Position numbers and translations under genes: made by a program. The notes beneath the pieces were generated by a model, which saw nothing but the letters and a program-made list of their open reading frames with translations, was not told the DNA's origin and did not search any database. This document shows positions 1 to 8,073 of a stretch of DNA of 64,000 nt, piece after piece. The DNA is taken from contig NZ_VMNW02000018.1 of the NCBI RefSeq assembly GCF_007713735.2, positions 1 through 64,000 on the forward strand, in the 5' to 3' direction. How positions within the stretch are numbered: position 1 is the stretch's first letter; every line of letters starts with the position of its first letter. This DNA comes from Amycolatopsis acidicola (GTDB taxonomy: Bacteria; Actinomycetota; Actinomycetes; Mycobacteriales; Pseudonocardiaceae).

Positions 1-427
1 GGCTGGCATCGGCGGGCTTGGCGGCGGGCTGGCATCGGCGGGCTTGGCGGCGGGCTGGCAGCGGCGGGCTGGCAGCGGGCTGGACGCGGCAGGCGGCGGC
101 CAGCTTGGCGGCACGACCGCGGCGGCTGGCCTGCGGCGGGCTGGCCGCGGTCGGGCTGGGGGCGACTAGCTTGGCGGCGCGGCCGCAGCGGGCTGGTGGC
201 GGGCTGGCCGCGGCGGGCTGGTGGCGGGCTGGCCGCGGCCAGCTTGGCGGCGGTCGGCTTGGCCGCGCGGCCGCGGCGGCTGGCAGCGGCGGTCGGGCTG
301 GGGGCGGCCAGCTTGGCGGCGGCTGGCCGCGATCGGGCTGGGGGGCGGCTGCCTTGGCGGCGGGCTGGCAGCAGCGGCCGACTTGGCGACTTGGCGGCGG
401 GAGGCGGCGGTCGGCTTGGCGACGCGG
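1..427. repeat. G-rich low-complexity tandem repeat
   Basis: The stretch is built from variations of GGCTGGC, GGCGGGCT and CTTGGCGGC. The first two units (1-26 and 27-52) are perfect 26-bp copies; later units drift in length and sequence. The plus strand is strongly G-rich with many GGG runs, so G-quadruplex or slipped-strand structures are plausible. The open frames across it encode only Gly/Ala/Trp/Arg low-complexity peptide with no start signal or domain, so I treat it as noncoding. The window begins inside the array, so its full length is unknown. The decay from perfect to degenerate copies suggests expansion by slippage or unequal exchange. Confidence 0.8.
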
Positions 428-571
428 TTGTCCACAGGCCGGGGCCGTGACGAACGCAACCACATGGGTGCGAACTCATCGGCGCCTCACCTCGGGCCTG
501 CGAGCGTGACCCGCAGCCACGTGGACGCCGAGTTATCCACAGCATGTGAGTAATTCGCCCAGTTGTCCACA
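428..571 (+). promoter_or_regulatory. Cluster of three DnaA-box-like 9-mers
   Basis: TTGTCCACA occurs at 428-436 and 563-571, and TTATCCACA at 533-541, all in the same orientation. Each is followed by G, and the last two lie exactly 30 bp apart within AGTTRTCCACAG. TTATCCACA is the classical DnaA box and TTGTCCACA is the form usual in high-GC actinomycetes. The cluster directly follows the G-rich repeat and precedes a VOC gene. There is no dnaA, dnaN, rpmH or parAB nearby, so this is probably not oriC; a DnaA-titrating or DnaA-regulated site is possible. Confidence 0.55.
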
Positions 572-577
572 GATTCT

Positions 578-595
578 GGAGAAAGCGCTTTCTCC
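578..595. promoter_or_regulatory. Perfect 18-bp palindrome, LacI-family-type operator
   Basis: GGAGAAAGCGCTTTCTCC is a perfect palindrome with the central CG and the GAAAGCGCTTTC core typical of LacI/GalR-family operators. It lies 52 bp upstream of the VOC gene start, a normal operator position. No LacI-family gene is visible in the window, so the regulator would act in trans. Confidence 0.5.
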
Positions 596-647
596 CAGCG
601 CGGGTAGGTAGCCTTGCGCTGGGGTGGAGAAAGGACGGCCTGCCGAT

Positions 648-1061
648 ATGTCAACGCTGACCAGCGTGCATCACCTGGCACTCACGGTGACGGACGTGGA
701 TCGCAGCGTGCCGTGGTACGAGCGAGTGCTCGAGCTGAAGGAGGTCGCCCGCCGCGAGGACCCGGAGACGGGGATCCGCAAGGTGTTCATGCGGGCGCTG
801 GCCGATTCGTTCTCGGTGATCCTCGTCCAGCACCCCGACACCGAACGCGGCGACTTCGACGAGCGGCGCACCGGGCTCGACCATGTCGCGTTCAAGGTGA
901 ACACGTACCTCGAGCTGAAGGAATGGGAGCAGCGCCTCGCCGACTACGGGGTGACCTACAGCCCGGCGAAAGCGTCCCGCACCCTGCCCGGCTCGGCCGT
1001 AGTGGTGTTCCGCGACCCCGACGGCATCCAGCTGGAGGTCTGGGCCGACCCGGAAAGCTGA
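648..1061 (+). CDS. VOC (glyoxalase/bleomycin-resistance) superfamily protein
   Basis: The 137-residue protein matches the vicinal-oxygen-chelate fold. It opens with HHLALTVTDVDRSVPWYERV, has the mid-protein GLDHVAFKV strand of the second beta-alpha-beta-beta-beta module, and ends with the common FRDPDGIQLEVWADP segment. Metal-binding candidates are the early His, the His of LDHVAF and the Glu of QLEVW. Such proteins act as glyoxalases, dioxygenases or antibiotic-sequestering proteins; the substrate cannot be told here. I chose the ATG at 648, with AAGGA 12 bp upstream, over an upstream in-frame GTG at 624. It is a single-gene unit downstream of the LacI-type palindrome. Confidence 0.85.
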   Translation: MSTLTSVHHLALTVTDVDRSVPWYERVLELKEVARREDPETGIRKVFMRALADSFSVILVQHPDTERGDFDERRTGLDHVAFKVNTYLELKEWEQRLADYGVTYSPAKASRTLPGSAVVVFRDPDGIQLEVWADPES

Positions 1062-1129
1062 GCCCGCTCTGTTGCGGGGATTCGGCTGCGGCAAGGCCAG
1101 GAACCCCACCGCCCCAAGGATCAACCCCG

Positions 1130-1819
1130 TCAGGCGGCCTTGCGGAGTTCCGGGTCGTCGGCGTCCCTGTCCTCGTCCACGGGGCGGCGCATCTCCTGCC
1201 GGTAGCGCACGATCCCGTAGCCCGTCCCGCCGACGAAGAACGCCACCGAGATCCACACCATCGCCGTCTTGAGCCAGGGCAGCGCGTCCAGCAGGCCGGC
1301 GCCGTAGTAGCCGAGCAGCACCAGCGTCGGCACCCAGAGCAGCCCGCCGAGTGTGGTGGCGACCAGGAACCGCCGCGGGTCCATCCGCGCCGCGCCCGCG
1401 ATCAGCGGGGCCAGCGTGCGCACCCACGGGATCCAGCGGGCGGCGACGATCGCGAAGAAACCCTTCCGGTCCAGGAAGGCCCTGGCCCGGTCGAGGTTGC
1501 CGCGGTTGAGCACCCGCCCGCCACGGCGGGCGATGAACTTGGTGCCGGTGTGTCTGCCGATGTAGTACCCGACCTGGTTCCCGACCACCGCGACCACCAG
1601 CGCGGCCAGCGAGAGCAGCCAGGCGTTGGCGTCGGCACCGTGCGCGGCGAGCACCACGCCGGCGGCGAACAGGAGCGAGTCTCCTGGGAGGAACAGGCCG
1701 ATGATCAGCGCGCATTCCATGAACACGAAGCTGAGCACGATCACCCACACCAGGGGTGGACCGGCTGTATCCAACCAGCTCACGCCGAGTGATTCGGACG
1801 CGGAGTAGACGACACTCAC
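1130..1819 (-). CDS. DedA family membrane protein
   Basis: The 229-residue integral membrane protein has the DedA signature GLFLPGDSLLFAAG near residue 45, the GNQVGYYIGR motif, and FAIVAARWIPWVRTLAPLIAG with its conserved arginines. DedA (SNARE-associated/VTT domain) proteins are linked to lipid-carrier recycling and membrane homeostasis, and several act as phospholipid or undecaprenyl-phosphate flippases. The C-terminus is charged and cytoplasmic-looking. The start is GTG with a weak ribosome site. A second DedA gene lies at 8070-8792. This gene follows the YceI gene on the same strand across a large stem-loop, so it probably has its own promoter. Confidence 0.88.
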   Translation of the reverse strand: MSVVYSASESLGVSWLDTAGPPLVWVIVLSFVFMECALIIGLFLPGDSLLFAAGVVLAAHGADANAWLLSLAALVVAVVGNQVGYYIGRHTGTKFIARRGGRVLNRGNLDRARAFLDRKGFFAIVAARWIPWVRTLAPLIAGAARMDPRRFLVATTLGGLLWVPTLVLLGYYGAGLLDALPWLKTAMVWISVAFFVGGTGYGIVRYRQEMRRPVDEDRDADDPELRKAA

Positions 1820-1890
1820 CCGGCGAAGCCTACGTGCCCCCGCCGAAGCGCATCCATCCGAAGGGGGGATTTGCGATATCTGTTGTCAAT

Positions 1891-1963
1891 CACCGGCGCC
1901 CGGACCAGCGCGGAACCGCCGGGAAAACCCGGCCGGGATCCCGCGCCCGCCCGGGCGCCGGTG
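1891..1963 (-). terminator. Nested inverted repeat after the YceI gene
   Basis: A 13-bp perfect inverted repeat (CACCGGCGCCCGG at 1891-1903 with its complement at 1951-1963) encloses a second hairpin, GCCGGG-AAAA-CCCGGC at 1918-1933. On the minus strand the outer stem begins 3 bp after the YceI stop codon. There is no U tract, as is usual for actinomycete terminators. A TTGACA -35-like hexamer (1884-1889, minus strand) lies just downstream, but no convincing -10 box follows. Confidence 0.55.
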
Positions 1964-1966
1964 GTG

Positions 1967-2788
1967 CTACATCTGCGGTAGAGACTCGCCCTGAACTGCT
2001 TCGATGTCGAGTTCGATCTTGACCGTGGTGCCGATCGCGGCCACCCCGGCCCGGACCATCGCGTTGTAGTTGATCGCGAAGTCGTTGCGGTGGAGCTGCG
2101 TTTCGGCGTGGAACGCCGCCCGCACCCCGCCCCACGGGTCGGGGCCGTAGCCGCCGTACCGCAGGTCGAGCTCGACCGCGCGACGCTCACCGTGCAAGGT
2201 CAGCTCGCCCGCCATCGTCCAGCTGTCCGCGCCGCGTTGGCGCAGGCCGGTGCTGGCGAACGCGATCGTCGGGTACGCCTCGACGTCCAGGAACTCCGGC
2301 GAGCGCAGGTGGTCGTCCCGCATCTGGATGCCGGTGTCGATGCTGGCCGCCTTGATCTCGGCCTCGACCGAGGACTGCTCGATCGGCCTGCCGACGTTGA
2401 TCCGGCCGCCAACGTCGCCGAAGCGGGCCTTGATGCTCGCGATGCCGAGGTGGCGTGCGGTGGCGACGACCGTGGAGTGCACCGGGTCGATCGTCCACGG
2501 CCCCGGCGGCGGGAGCTCGACCGCTCCCGCCATCGGCGCCAGCGGGATCTCGCCGAGCGAGCCGCTGCCGTCCGAACCGATCTGCGCCGTCCTGGCCACC
2601 GGGCTGTACCCGGCGGCCGTCAGCACCGCGGTGTAGACGCCAGGGGGCAGCGGCGTGGTGTCCACCGCCCCCGTGGCGTCGGTGACCGCACGGGCGACCT
2701 GCTGGCCGCCCATGTCGGTGACCGTCAGCACCGCGTTTTCCACCGCCCAGCCTTCGGCCGTGCGGATCTGGGCACGCAGCCCTGTCAT
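1967..2788 (-). CDS. YceI-like lipocalin-fold protein with N-terminal Ig-like (CarboxypepD_reg-type) domain
   Basis: Residues 1-85 form one carboxypeptidase-regulatory-like beta-sandwich repeat (VTDATGAVDTTPLPPGVYTA and so on). Residues 95-270 form a YceI domain: WTIDPVHSTVVATARHLG, then FGDVGGRINV, SIDTGIQMRDDHLRSPEFLD, and the FAINYNAMVRAGVAAIG strand near the end. YceI proteins are lipocalin-like binders of polyisoprenoid or amphiphilic ligands. No signal peptide is visible, so the protein may be cytoplasmic. Its start overlaps the stop of the upstream transporter by 4 bases, so the two are translationally coupled. The N-terminal repeat resembles three repeats at the transporter's C-terminus. 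Confidence 0.85.
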   Translation of the reverse strand: MTGLRAQIRTAEGWAVENAVLTVTDMGGQQVARAVTDATGAVDTTPLPPGVYTAVLTAAGYSPVARTAQIGSDGSGSLGEIPLAPMAGAVELPPPGPWTIDPVHSTVVATARHLGIASIKARFGDVGGRINVGRPIEQSSVEAEIKAASIDTGIQMRDDHLRSPEFLDVEAYPTIAFASTGLRQRGADSWTMAGELTLHGERRAVELDLRYGGYGPDPWGGVRAAFHAETQLHRNDFAINYNAMVRAGVAAIGTTVKIELDIEAVQGESLPQM

Positions 2789-5430
2789 GCCTGCTCCGTC
2801 TCCGTGTCGCCGTGCCCGGCGAACTGGTCGATCACCTGCTCGTAACCGAGGCTCACGTCGTGCGTGATCTCGCCGCCGCCCAACAGGTTCACCTGGCTGG
2901 TCGCCGGCGGGTACCCACTGGCGACCACCGTGTAATCGCCCTCGGGCAGATCGCTCACCAGGTAGCGGCCCTCGCTGTCGGTCCTGGCGACCGCCGCGAC
3001 ATTGCCCTCCACGTCGAGCACCGTGATCCGCGCGTCCGGGACTGCCCGATCCCCGTCGGTGCGGGCCGTACCGGCCAGCACCACGGCCGAGGTCAGCTCC
3101 ACGTCGTGCCGGAGCACGCCGCTGTCCGGAACCGTCAGCAGGGTGGCGACCGGGCGCATCCGCTCCGCGCTGGCGACGAGCGTGTACGTGCCCGCGCCGA
3201 CGCCGTTGAACGTGTACGCGCCTTCCGCGGTGGTGATGGACGCCCCGGTGACCTCACCGCGCGAGTCGGTCAGGGTGACCGTCGCGCCGCTGAGCGGAGT
3301 GCCGCTGCCCGCCACCCGGACGAAGCCGGACAGCTCGCCGGAACCGACCAGTGTCAGGTCCAGCCGGGCCGGGCCCTGGCCGACGACCACGCTGGAGGCC
3401 TGCGGCTGGTGCCCACCGGCCGAGACGATCAGCACGTACGTGCCGGGCCCCGGGGTGCCGATGGTGTAGCCGCCGTCGCTGCCCGCGTTGGCCCGCGCGA
3501 CCTGACGGCCGCGCTGGTCGATCAGGGTCAGCGCCGCGCCGAGCACCGAGGAGCCGTCCTGCCGGCGGATGTGCCCGGTGATGGGCTGGCCGTCGGTGTC
3601 CACCGGGCTGCTCATCCCCGCCGTCGCCGTGGCGAACGGCGTGGTCTGGGCGGCGGGCTCGAAGACACCGTGCCCGTTCTCGCCAGGCCGGGCGTGCTTG
3701 CCCGCCGTGACGAGCTCCGGCTCGCGGTCGTCCAGCTGGGCGTCGATCTCGGCCCAGTCCTCCTTCTCGGCGGCTTCGGCCGCGAGCGCCGCGCTGTTCT
3801 GCGTGACCTGCGGGGACGCGTCGGCGCCCTCCGTCGGTGCGGTCTCCTGCGCGGAGCCACTGCCCTTGAGCGGGATCTCCTTCATGAACAGCAGCACCAG
3901 GAAGGCCAGCGCCGCGACACCGGCGGCGACCCAGAACACCACGATCATCGAGTTGGTGAACGCGGTGAGCACCGGGATCCGCAGGGCATCCGGCAGGCTC
4001 TGGATACCGCTGGTGTTCGTGGCCAGATCACCGGCGCCGCTGAAGCTCGCGGGCAGCTTCCCGCCGAACGCGTCCGTCAGCTTGCCGGGCAGCGCGTTGA
4101 ACAGGATGGTCAGGAACACCGCGACACCGAGCGTGCCACCGATCTGCCGGAAGAACGTGGCCGCCGCGGTGGACACACCCATGTCCCGACGCGGGCCCGC
4201 GTTCTGCACCGCGATGATCAGCGTCTGCATGCAGCCACCGAGACCGAGGCCGATCACCAGCGAGAACACCATCGGCTGCCACAGCGGGCTGTCGTACTTG
4301 ATCAGCGTGGCGAACAGCACCATCCCGGCGGTGATCAGCAGCGTGCCGACGACCGGCAGGAACTTGTACCGGCCGGTGCGCGCGGTGACCTGCCCGGAGA
4401 TCAGCGAACCGGACATGATGCCCAGCACCAGCGGCAACATCAGCAGCCCGGATTCGGTGGGCGTGTATCCGCCGACGACCTGGTAGTACTGCGGGATCAT
4501 CGACAGGCCACCGAACATGGCCACACCGACGATCACACCGCCGAGGATCGCGACGGCGAAGGTGCCGTTCTTGAACAGCCGCAGCGGGATCAGCGCGGCG
4601 TCCTTCATCACGTACTCGACGAAGAGGAACAGCACCACCCCGAAGGCAGCGACCGCGTAACAGAGCACCGCTCCGGTGGAGCCCCAGCCCCACGTGCGCC
4701 CCTGTTCGGCCACGATCAGCAGTGGGACCACGGCGACCGCCAGCGCGATACCGCCGAACCAGTCGACCTTGCTCTTGCGTGGCACGTGCGGCACGTTCAG
4801 CACCTTGGCCACGACGAACAGCGCGATGATGCCGATCGGGACGTTGATCAGGAAGACCCAGCGCCAGCCCGCGATGCCCGCGATCATGTCCTGGCCCGAG
4901 AGCAGGCCACCGAGCACCGGGCCCAGCACCGTCGAGGTGCCGAACACGGCCATGAAGTAGCCCTGGTAACGCGAACGCTCACGCGGCGGCACGATGTCGC
5001 CGATGATCGTCAGCGCCAGCGACATCAGACCACCGGCGCCGAGACCCTGGAAGGCACGGAACGCCGCCAGCATGTACATCGAGTTGGCGAACGTACACGC
5101 GGCCGAGCCCACCACGAAGATCGAGATCGCGGTGAGGAAGAAGGGCTTGCGGCCGTAGATGTCGGAAAGCTTGCCGTACAACGGCGTCGCGATCGTGGCG
5201 GTGATCAGGTACGCCGTGGTCGCCCACGCCTGCAGGTCGAAACCGTTGAGGTCGTTGGCGATCCGGACGATCGAGGTGCTCACGATCGTCTGGTCCAGCG
5301 CTGCCAGGAACATGCCGAGCACCAGGCCCGACAGGATCGTGAGAATCTGCTTGTGGGTGAGCTTCGGCCCTTCGAAATCGGCCGGCGCACCCCCCGCCGC
5401 GGCCGGTTGTTGTCGGGTGGAACTCGTCAT
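2785..5430 (-). CDS. DHA2-type MFS multidrug exporter with C-terminal Ig-like repeat domain
   Basis: Residues ~25-525 are a 14-helix EmrB/QacA-type proton-driven drug exporter: LDQTIVSTSIVRIANDL in helix 1, the loop motif GKLSDIYGRKP, and GPVLGGLL of antiporter motif C. An Ala/Glu-rich linker (~530-605) leads to three tandem carboxypeptidase-regulatory-like beta-sandwich repeats (~610-865), each ending in a GxYTV- or GTYTL-type strand. At 881 residues it is nearly twice the usual MFS length. It lies between a MarR regulator (4-base overlap upstream) and a YceI protein (4-base overlap downstream) that carries a fourth repeat. The substrate is unknown; repression by the MarR protein is likely. 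Confidence 0.9.
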   Translation of the reverse strand: MTSSTRQQPAAAGGAPADFEGPKLTHKQILTILSGLVLGMFLAALDQTIVSTSIVRIANDLNGFDLQAWATTAYLITATIATPLYGKLSDIYGRKPFFLTAISIFVVGSAACTFANSMYMLAAFRAFQGLGAGGLMSLALTIIGDIVPPRERSRYQGYFMAVFGTSTVLGPVLGGLLSGQDMIAGIAGWRWVFLINVPIGIIALFVVAKVLNVPHVPRKSKVDWFGGIALAVAVVPLLIVAEQGRTWGWGSTGAVLCYAVAAFGVVLFLFVEYVMKDAALIPLRLFKNGTFAVAILGGVIVGVAMFGGLSMIPQYYQVVGGYTPTESGLLMLPLVLGIMSGSLISGQVTARTGRYKFLPVVGTLLITAGMVLFATLIKYDSPLWQPMVFSLVIGLGLGGCMQTLIIAVQNAGPRRDMGVSTAAATFFRQIGGTLGVAVFLTILFNALPGKLTDAFGGKLPASFSGAGDLATNTSGIQSLPDALRIPVLTAFTNSMIVVFWVAAGVAALAFLVLLFMKEIPLKGSGSAQETAPTEGADASPQVTQNSAALAAEAAEKEDWAEIDAQLDDREPELVTAGKHARPGENGHGVFEPAAQTTPFATATAGMSSPVDTDGQPITGHIRRQDGSSVLGAALTLIDQRGRQVARANAGSDGGYTIGTPGPGTYVLIVSAGGHQPQASSVVVGQGPARLDLTLVGSGELSGFVRVAGSGTPLSGATVTLTDSRGEVTGASITTAEGAYTFNGVGAGTYTLVASAERMRPVATLLTVPDSGVLRHDVELTSAVVLAGTARTDGDRAVPDARITVLDVEGNVAAVARTDSEGRYLVSDLPEGDYTVVASGYPPATSQVNLLGGGEITHDVSLGYEQVIDQFAGHGDTETEQA

Positions 5431-5951
5431 GCGTCAGCCCCCTTGCCCTGAGCCGACATCGGGTCGGCGACTTTCGGAATGTTCGTTTCGATGCCGGTGT
5501 TGAGCCGGTCCAGCAGTTCGTTCAAGGATTGCCGGTCCTTCTCCGGCCAGTCGGCCAGCACGGCTGCCAGCCATTTGTTGCGTTGCTTGCGGTTCTCCTC
5601 GAAGACCCGCAACCCCTCCGTGGTGGGGGCGAGCAGGCAGGCCCTGCCGTCCTCCGGGTCGGCCTGGCGCTCGACCAGGCCGTGCTGCACCAGTGAGCTG
5701 CTCTGCCTGCTGATGGTGGAGATCTCGGCATGCAGCGCTTCGGCGAGCCTGCTGGTGCGTTGTGGCCCCTCGTGAATCAGGTGGAACAAGATCGCGTACG
5801 CGGCGCGCTCGATCCCGTCGGGGCCCGCAGCCGCCACCTGCGATTTGCTCTTGGTGATGAGGCGCATGAAGCGGACCAGCTGGACGCCGAGCTCGTCCGC
5901 GACGTCGAGCTCGGCCGCGGAGAACACCTCTTCCGGTGCGGCAGACGGCAT
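5427..5951 (-). CDS. MarR family transcriptional regulator
   Basis: The 174-residue protein has a winged helix-turn-helix at residues ~55-115: the recognition-helix region TSRLAEALHAEISTISRQSS followed by the wing VERQADPEDGRACLLAPT with its DPxDGR loop, typical of MarR. Flanking helices give the dimer interface. I chose the ATG at 5951 because GGTGAT lies 7 bp upstream and because the upstream palindromes would otherwise be coding; an in-frame ATG at 5960 is an alternative. It is first in an operon with the MFS exporter and YceI protein, a layout typical of a self-regulated efflux repressor. Confidence 0.9.
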   Translation of the reverse strand: MPSAAPEEVFSAAELDVADELGVQLVRFMRLITKSKSQVAAAGPDGIERAAYAILFHLIHEGPQRTSRLAEALHAEISTISRQSSSLVQHGLVERQADPEDGRACLLAPTTEGLRVFEENRKQRNKWLAAVLADWPEKDRQSLNELLDRLNTGIETNIPKVADPMSAQGKGADA

Positions 5952-5982
5952 CAGGATCATCACCTTCGCTTGTTTGGCGGCT

Positions 5983-5994
5983 GCAACTAGTTGC
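5983..5994. promoter_or_regulatory. MarR operator candidate, proximal
   Basis: GCAACTAGTTGC is a perfect 12-bp palindrome 32 bp upstream of the chosen MarR start. Its half-site GCAACT recurs in the distal site at 6067-6083, as expected for a protein binding its own promoter. Confidence 0.55.
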
Positions 5995-6066
5995 CTTAAG
6001 CAAGGATGCACCCGAAGAGGTTGGTTGCGCCACTCAAATAACTACCCCTGTGTCACAAAACACTTT

Positions 6067-6083
6067 AGTTGCCCAGAGCAACT
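6067..6083. promoter_or_regulatory. MarR operator candidate, distal
   Basis: AGTTGC-CCAGA-GCAACT is a perfect 6-bp inverted repeat with a 5-bp spacer in the MarR/PPOX intergenic region. The half-site GCAACT is the same as in the palindrome at 5983-5994, with opposite inside-out arrangement. It could serve both the MarR operon and the divergent PPOX gene. Confidence 0.5.
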
Positions 6084-6085
6084 GA

Positions 6086-6634
<549 letters not shown>

Positions 6635-6687
6635 CGCCATACGGAAAGAATCTTCCACACTGCGGATAACCCGCCTACGATGGCGGG

Positions 6688-8073
6688 ATGGACGCGCTGC
6701 TGACCGAACTCCGTGCCGCCCTGGGCAAAGACGCCGTACTCACCGATCCCGACGTCGTCGCGAGCTACTCGCGCGACATGATGCCGTTGGCCCCCAACGG
6801 AAAGCCGCTCGCCGTGGTACTGCCGACGGACGTCGCCGGCGTGCAGGCGACGGTGCGCGCGTGCGCCGAAGCGAAGGTGCCGATCGTGCCGCGCGGGGCG
6901 GGCAGCGGGCTTTCCGGCGCGGCGAACGCGATCGACGGCTGCGTCGTGCTGGTGATGACGAAGTTCGACCGGGTCGTGGAGATCGACCCCGGCAACCGGC
7001 TGGCGGTCGTGCAGCCGGGCGTGGTCAACCTGGACTTCCGTACCGCGGTGGAGGAGCACGGGCTGTTCTATCCGCCGGACCCGTCGAGCTACGACTGGTG
7101 CACCATCGGCGGGAACCTCTCCACCAACGCGGGCGGGCTGTGCTGCGTGAAGTACGGGGTCACCACGGATTCCGTGCTGGGGCTGGAAGTCGTGCTCGCG
7201 GACGGGTCGGTGCTGCGCACCGGGCGGCGCACGGTGAAGGGCGTGGCGGGCTATGACCTGACGAAGCTGTTCATCGGCAGCGAGGGCACGCTCGGGATCA
7301 TCACCGAGGCCACCGTCGCGCTGCGACCGCTGCCGCAGGCGCCCGGCACGCTGGTCGCGGGCTTCGACTCGACCGAGCAGGCCGGCGACGCCGTGGCGCG
7401 CGTCGTGCGCGAAGGGCTCGTCCCGTCACTGATGGAGATCATGGACGCCAGTTCCATCAAGGCGGCGGAGTCCTATCTCAACACCGACCTCGGCGCGGGC
7501 TCGGACTGCCAGGCTTTGCTGCTGTGCCAGTCGGATGCGGGTGGCGAAGCGGCACGGAGTGAGTTGGCGGCACTGGAGCAGATCTGCCTCGACTGCGGGG
7601 CGGGCATGGCCTACGCGACCGATGACGTGGCCGAGGGGAAGATGCTGCTGCAGGCACGGCGGGTGGTGCTCACGGCGCTGGAGCAGTACGGCGTGTGGCT
7701 GACCGACGACGTGAGCGTGCCCCGCACGAGGATCGCCGAGCTGATCGCGGGCTGCGAGCGGATCAGCGAGGAGGTGGGTCTGCGGATCGCGGTGGTCGGG
7801 CACGCCGGCGACGGCAACATGCACCCGACGATCGTCTACGCGCCGGACTCGGCGGACGAATTCGCCCGCGCCCGCAAGGCTTTCGACGCGATCCTCGACC
7901 TCGGGCTCGCACTCGGCGGCACCGTCACCGGGGAGCACGGAGTCGGGAAGATCAAGCGGGACTGGCTGGAACGCGAAGCGGGCCCGGTGGCGATGCGCGT
8001 GCACCGGCAGCTCAAGCAGGCACTCGATCCGGAGAACCTTTTCAACCCCGGGTCGATGTTCTCGCTGGACTAG
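6688..8073 (+). CDS. FAD-binding oxidase, GlcD / D-lactate dehydrogenase family
   Basis: The 461-residue protein matches the length of glycolate oxidase subunit D and D-2-hydroxyacid dehydrogenases. The VAO-type FAD domain spans ~35-215 with VPIVPRGAGSGLSGAANAID and CTIGGNLSTNAGGLCCVKYG. The C-terminal substrate domain contains VVGHAGDGNMHPTIVYAP, whose histidines usually bind a metal, and ends with GTVTGEHGVGKIKRDWL. It probably oxidises a 2-hydroxy acid such as glycolate or D-lactate. No glcE or glcF partner is adjacent. Its TAG stop shares a CTAG tetramer with the stop of the convergent DedA gene. Confidence 0.9.
   Translation: MDALLTELRAALGKDAVLTDPDVVASYSRDMMPLAPNGKPLAVVLPTDVAGVQATVRACAEAKVPIVPRGAGSGLSGAANAIDGCVVLVMTKFDRVVEIDPGNRLAVVQPGVVNLDFRTAVEEHGLFYPPDPSSYDWCTIGGNLSTNAGGLCCVKYGVTTDSVLGLEVVLADGSVLRTGRRTVKGVAGYDLTKLFIGSEGTLGIITEATVALRPLPQAPGTLVAGFDSTEQAGDAVARVVREGLVPSLMEIMDASSIKAAESYLNTDLGAGSDCQALLLCQSDAGGEAARSELAALEQICLDCGAGMAYATDDVAEGKMLLQARRVVLTALEQYGVWLTDDVSVPRTRIAELIAGCERISEEVGLRIAVVGHAGDGNMHPTIVYAPDSADEFARARKAFDAILDLGLALGGTVTGEHGVGKIKRDWLEREAGPVAMRVHRQLKQALDPENLFNPGSMFSLD

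Noticed and set aside
18..553. Several long open frames across the G-rich repeat
   Set aside because: They encode Gly/Ala/Trp/Arg low-complexity peptide without ribosome site, domain or conserved start; in GC-rich repeats open frames arise by chance.
428..571. Chromosomal origin oriC
   Set aside because: Only three DnaA boxes and no dnaA, dnaN, recF, gyrB, rpmH or parAB in the following 63 kb.
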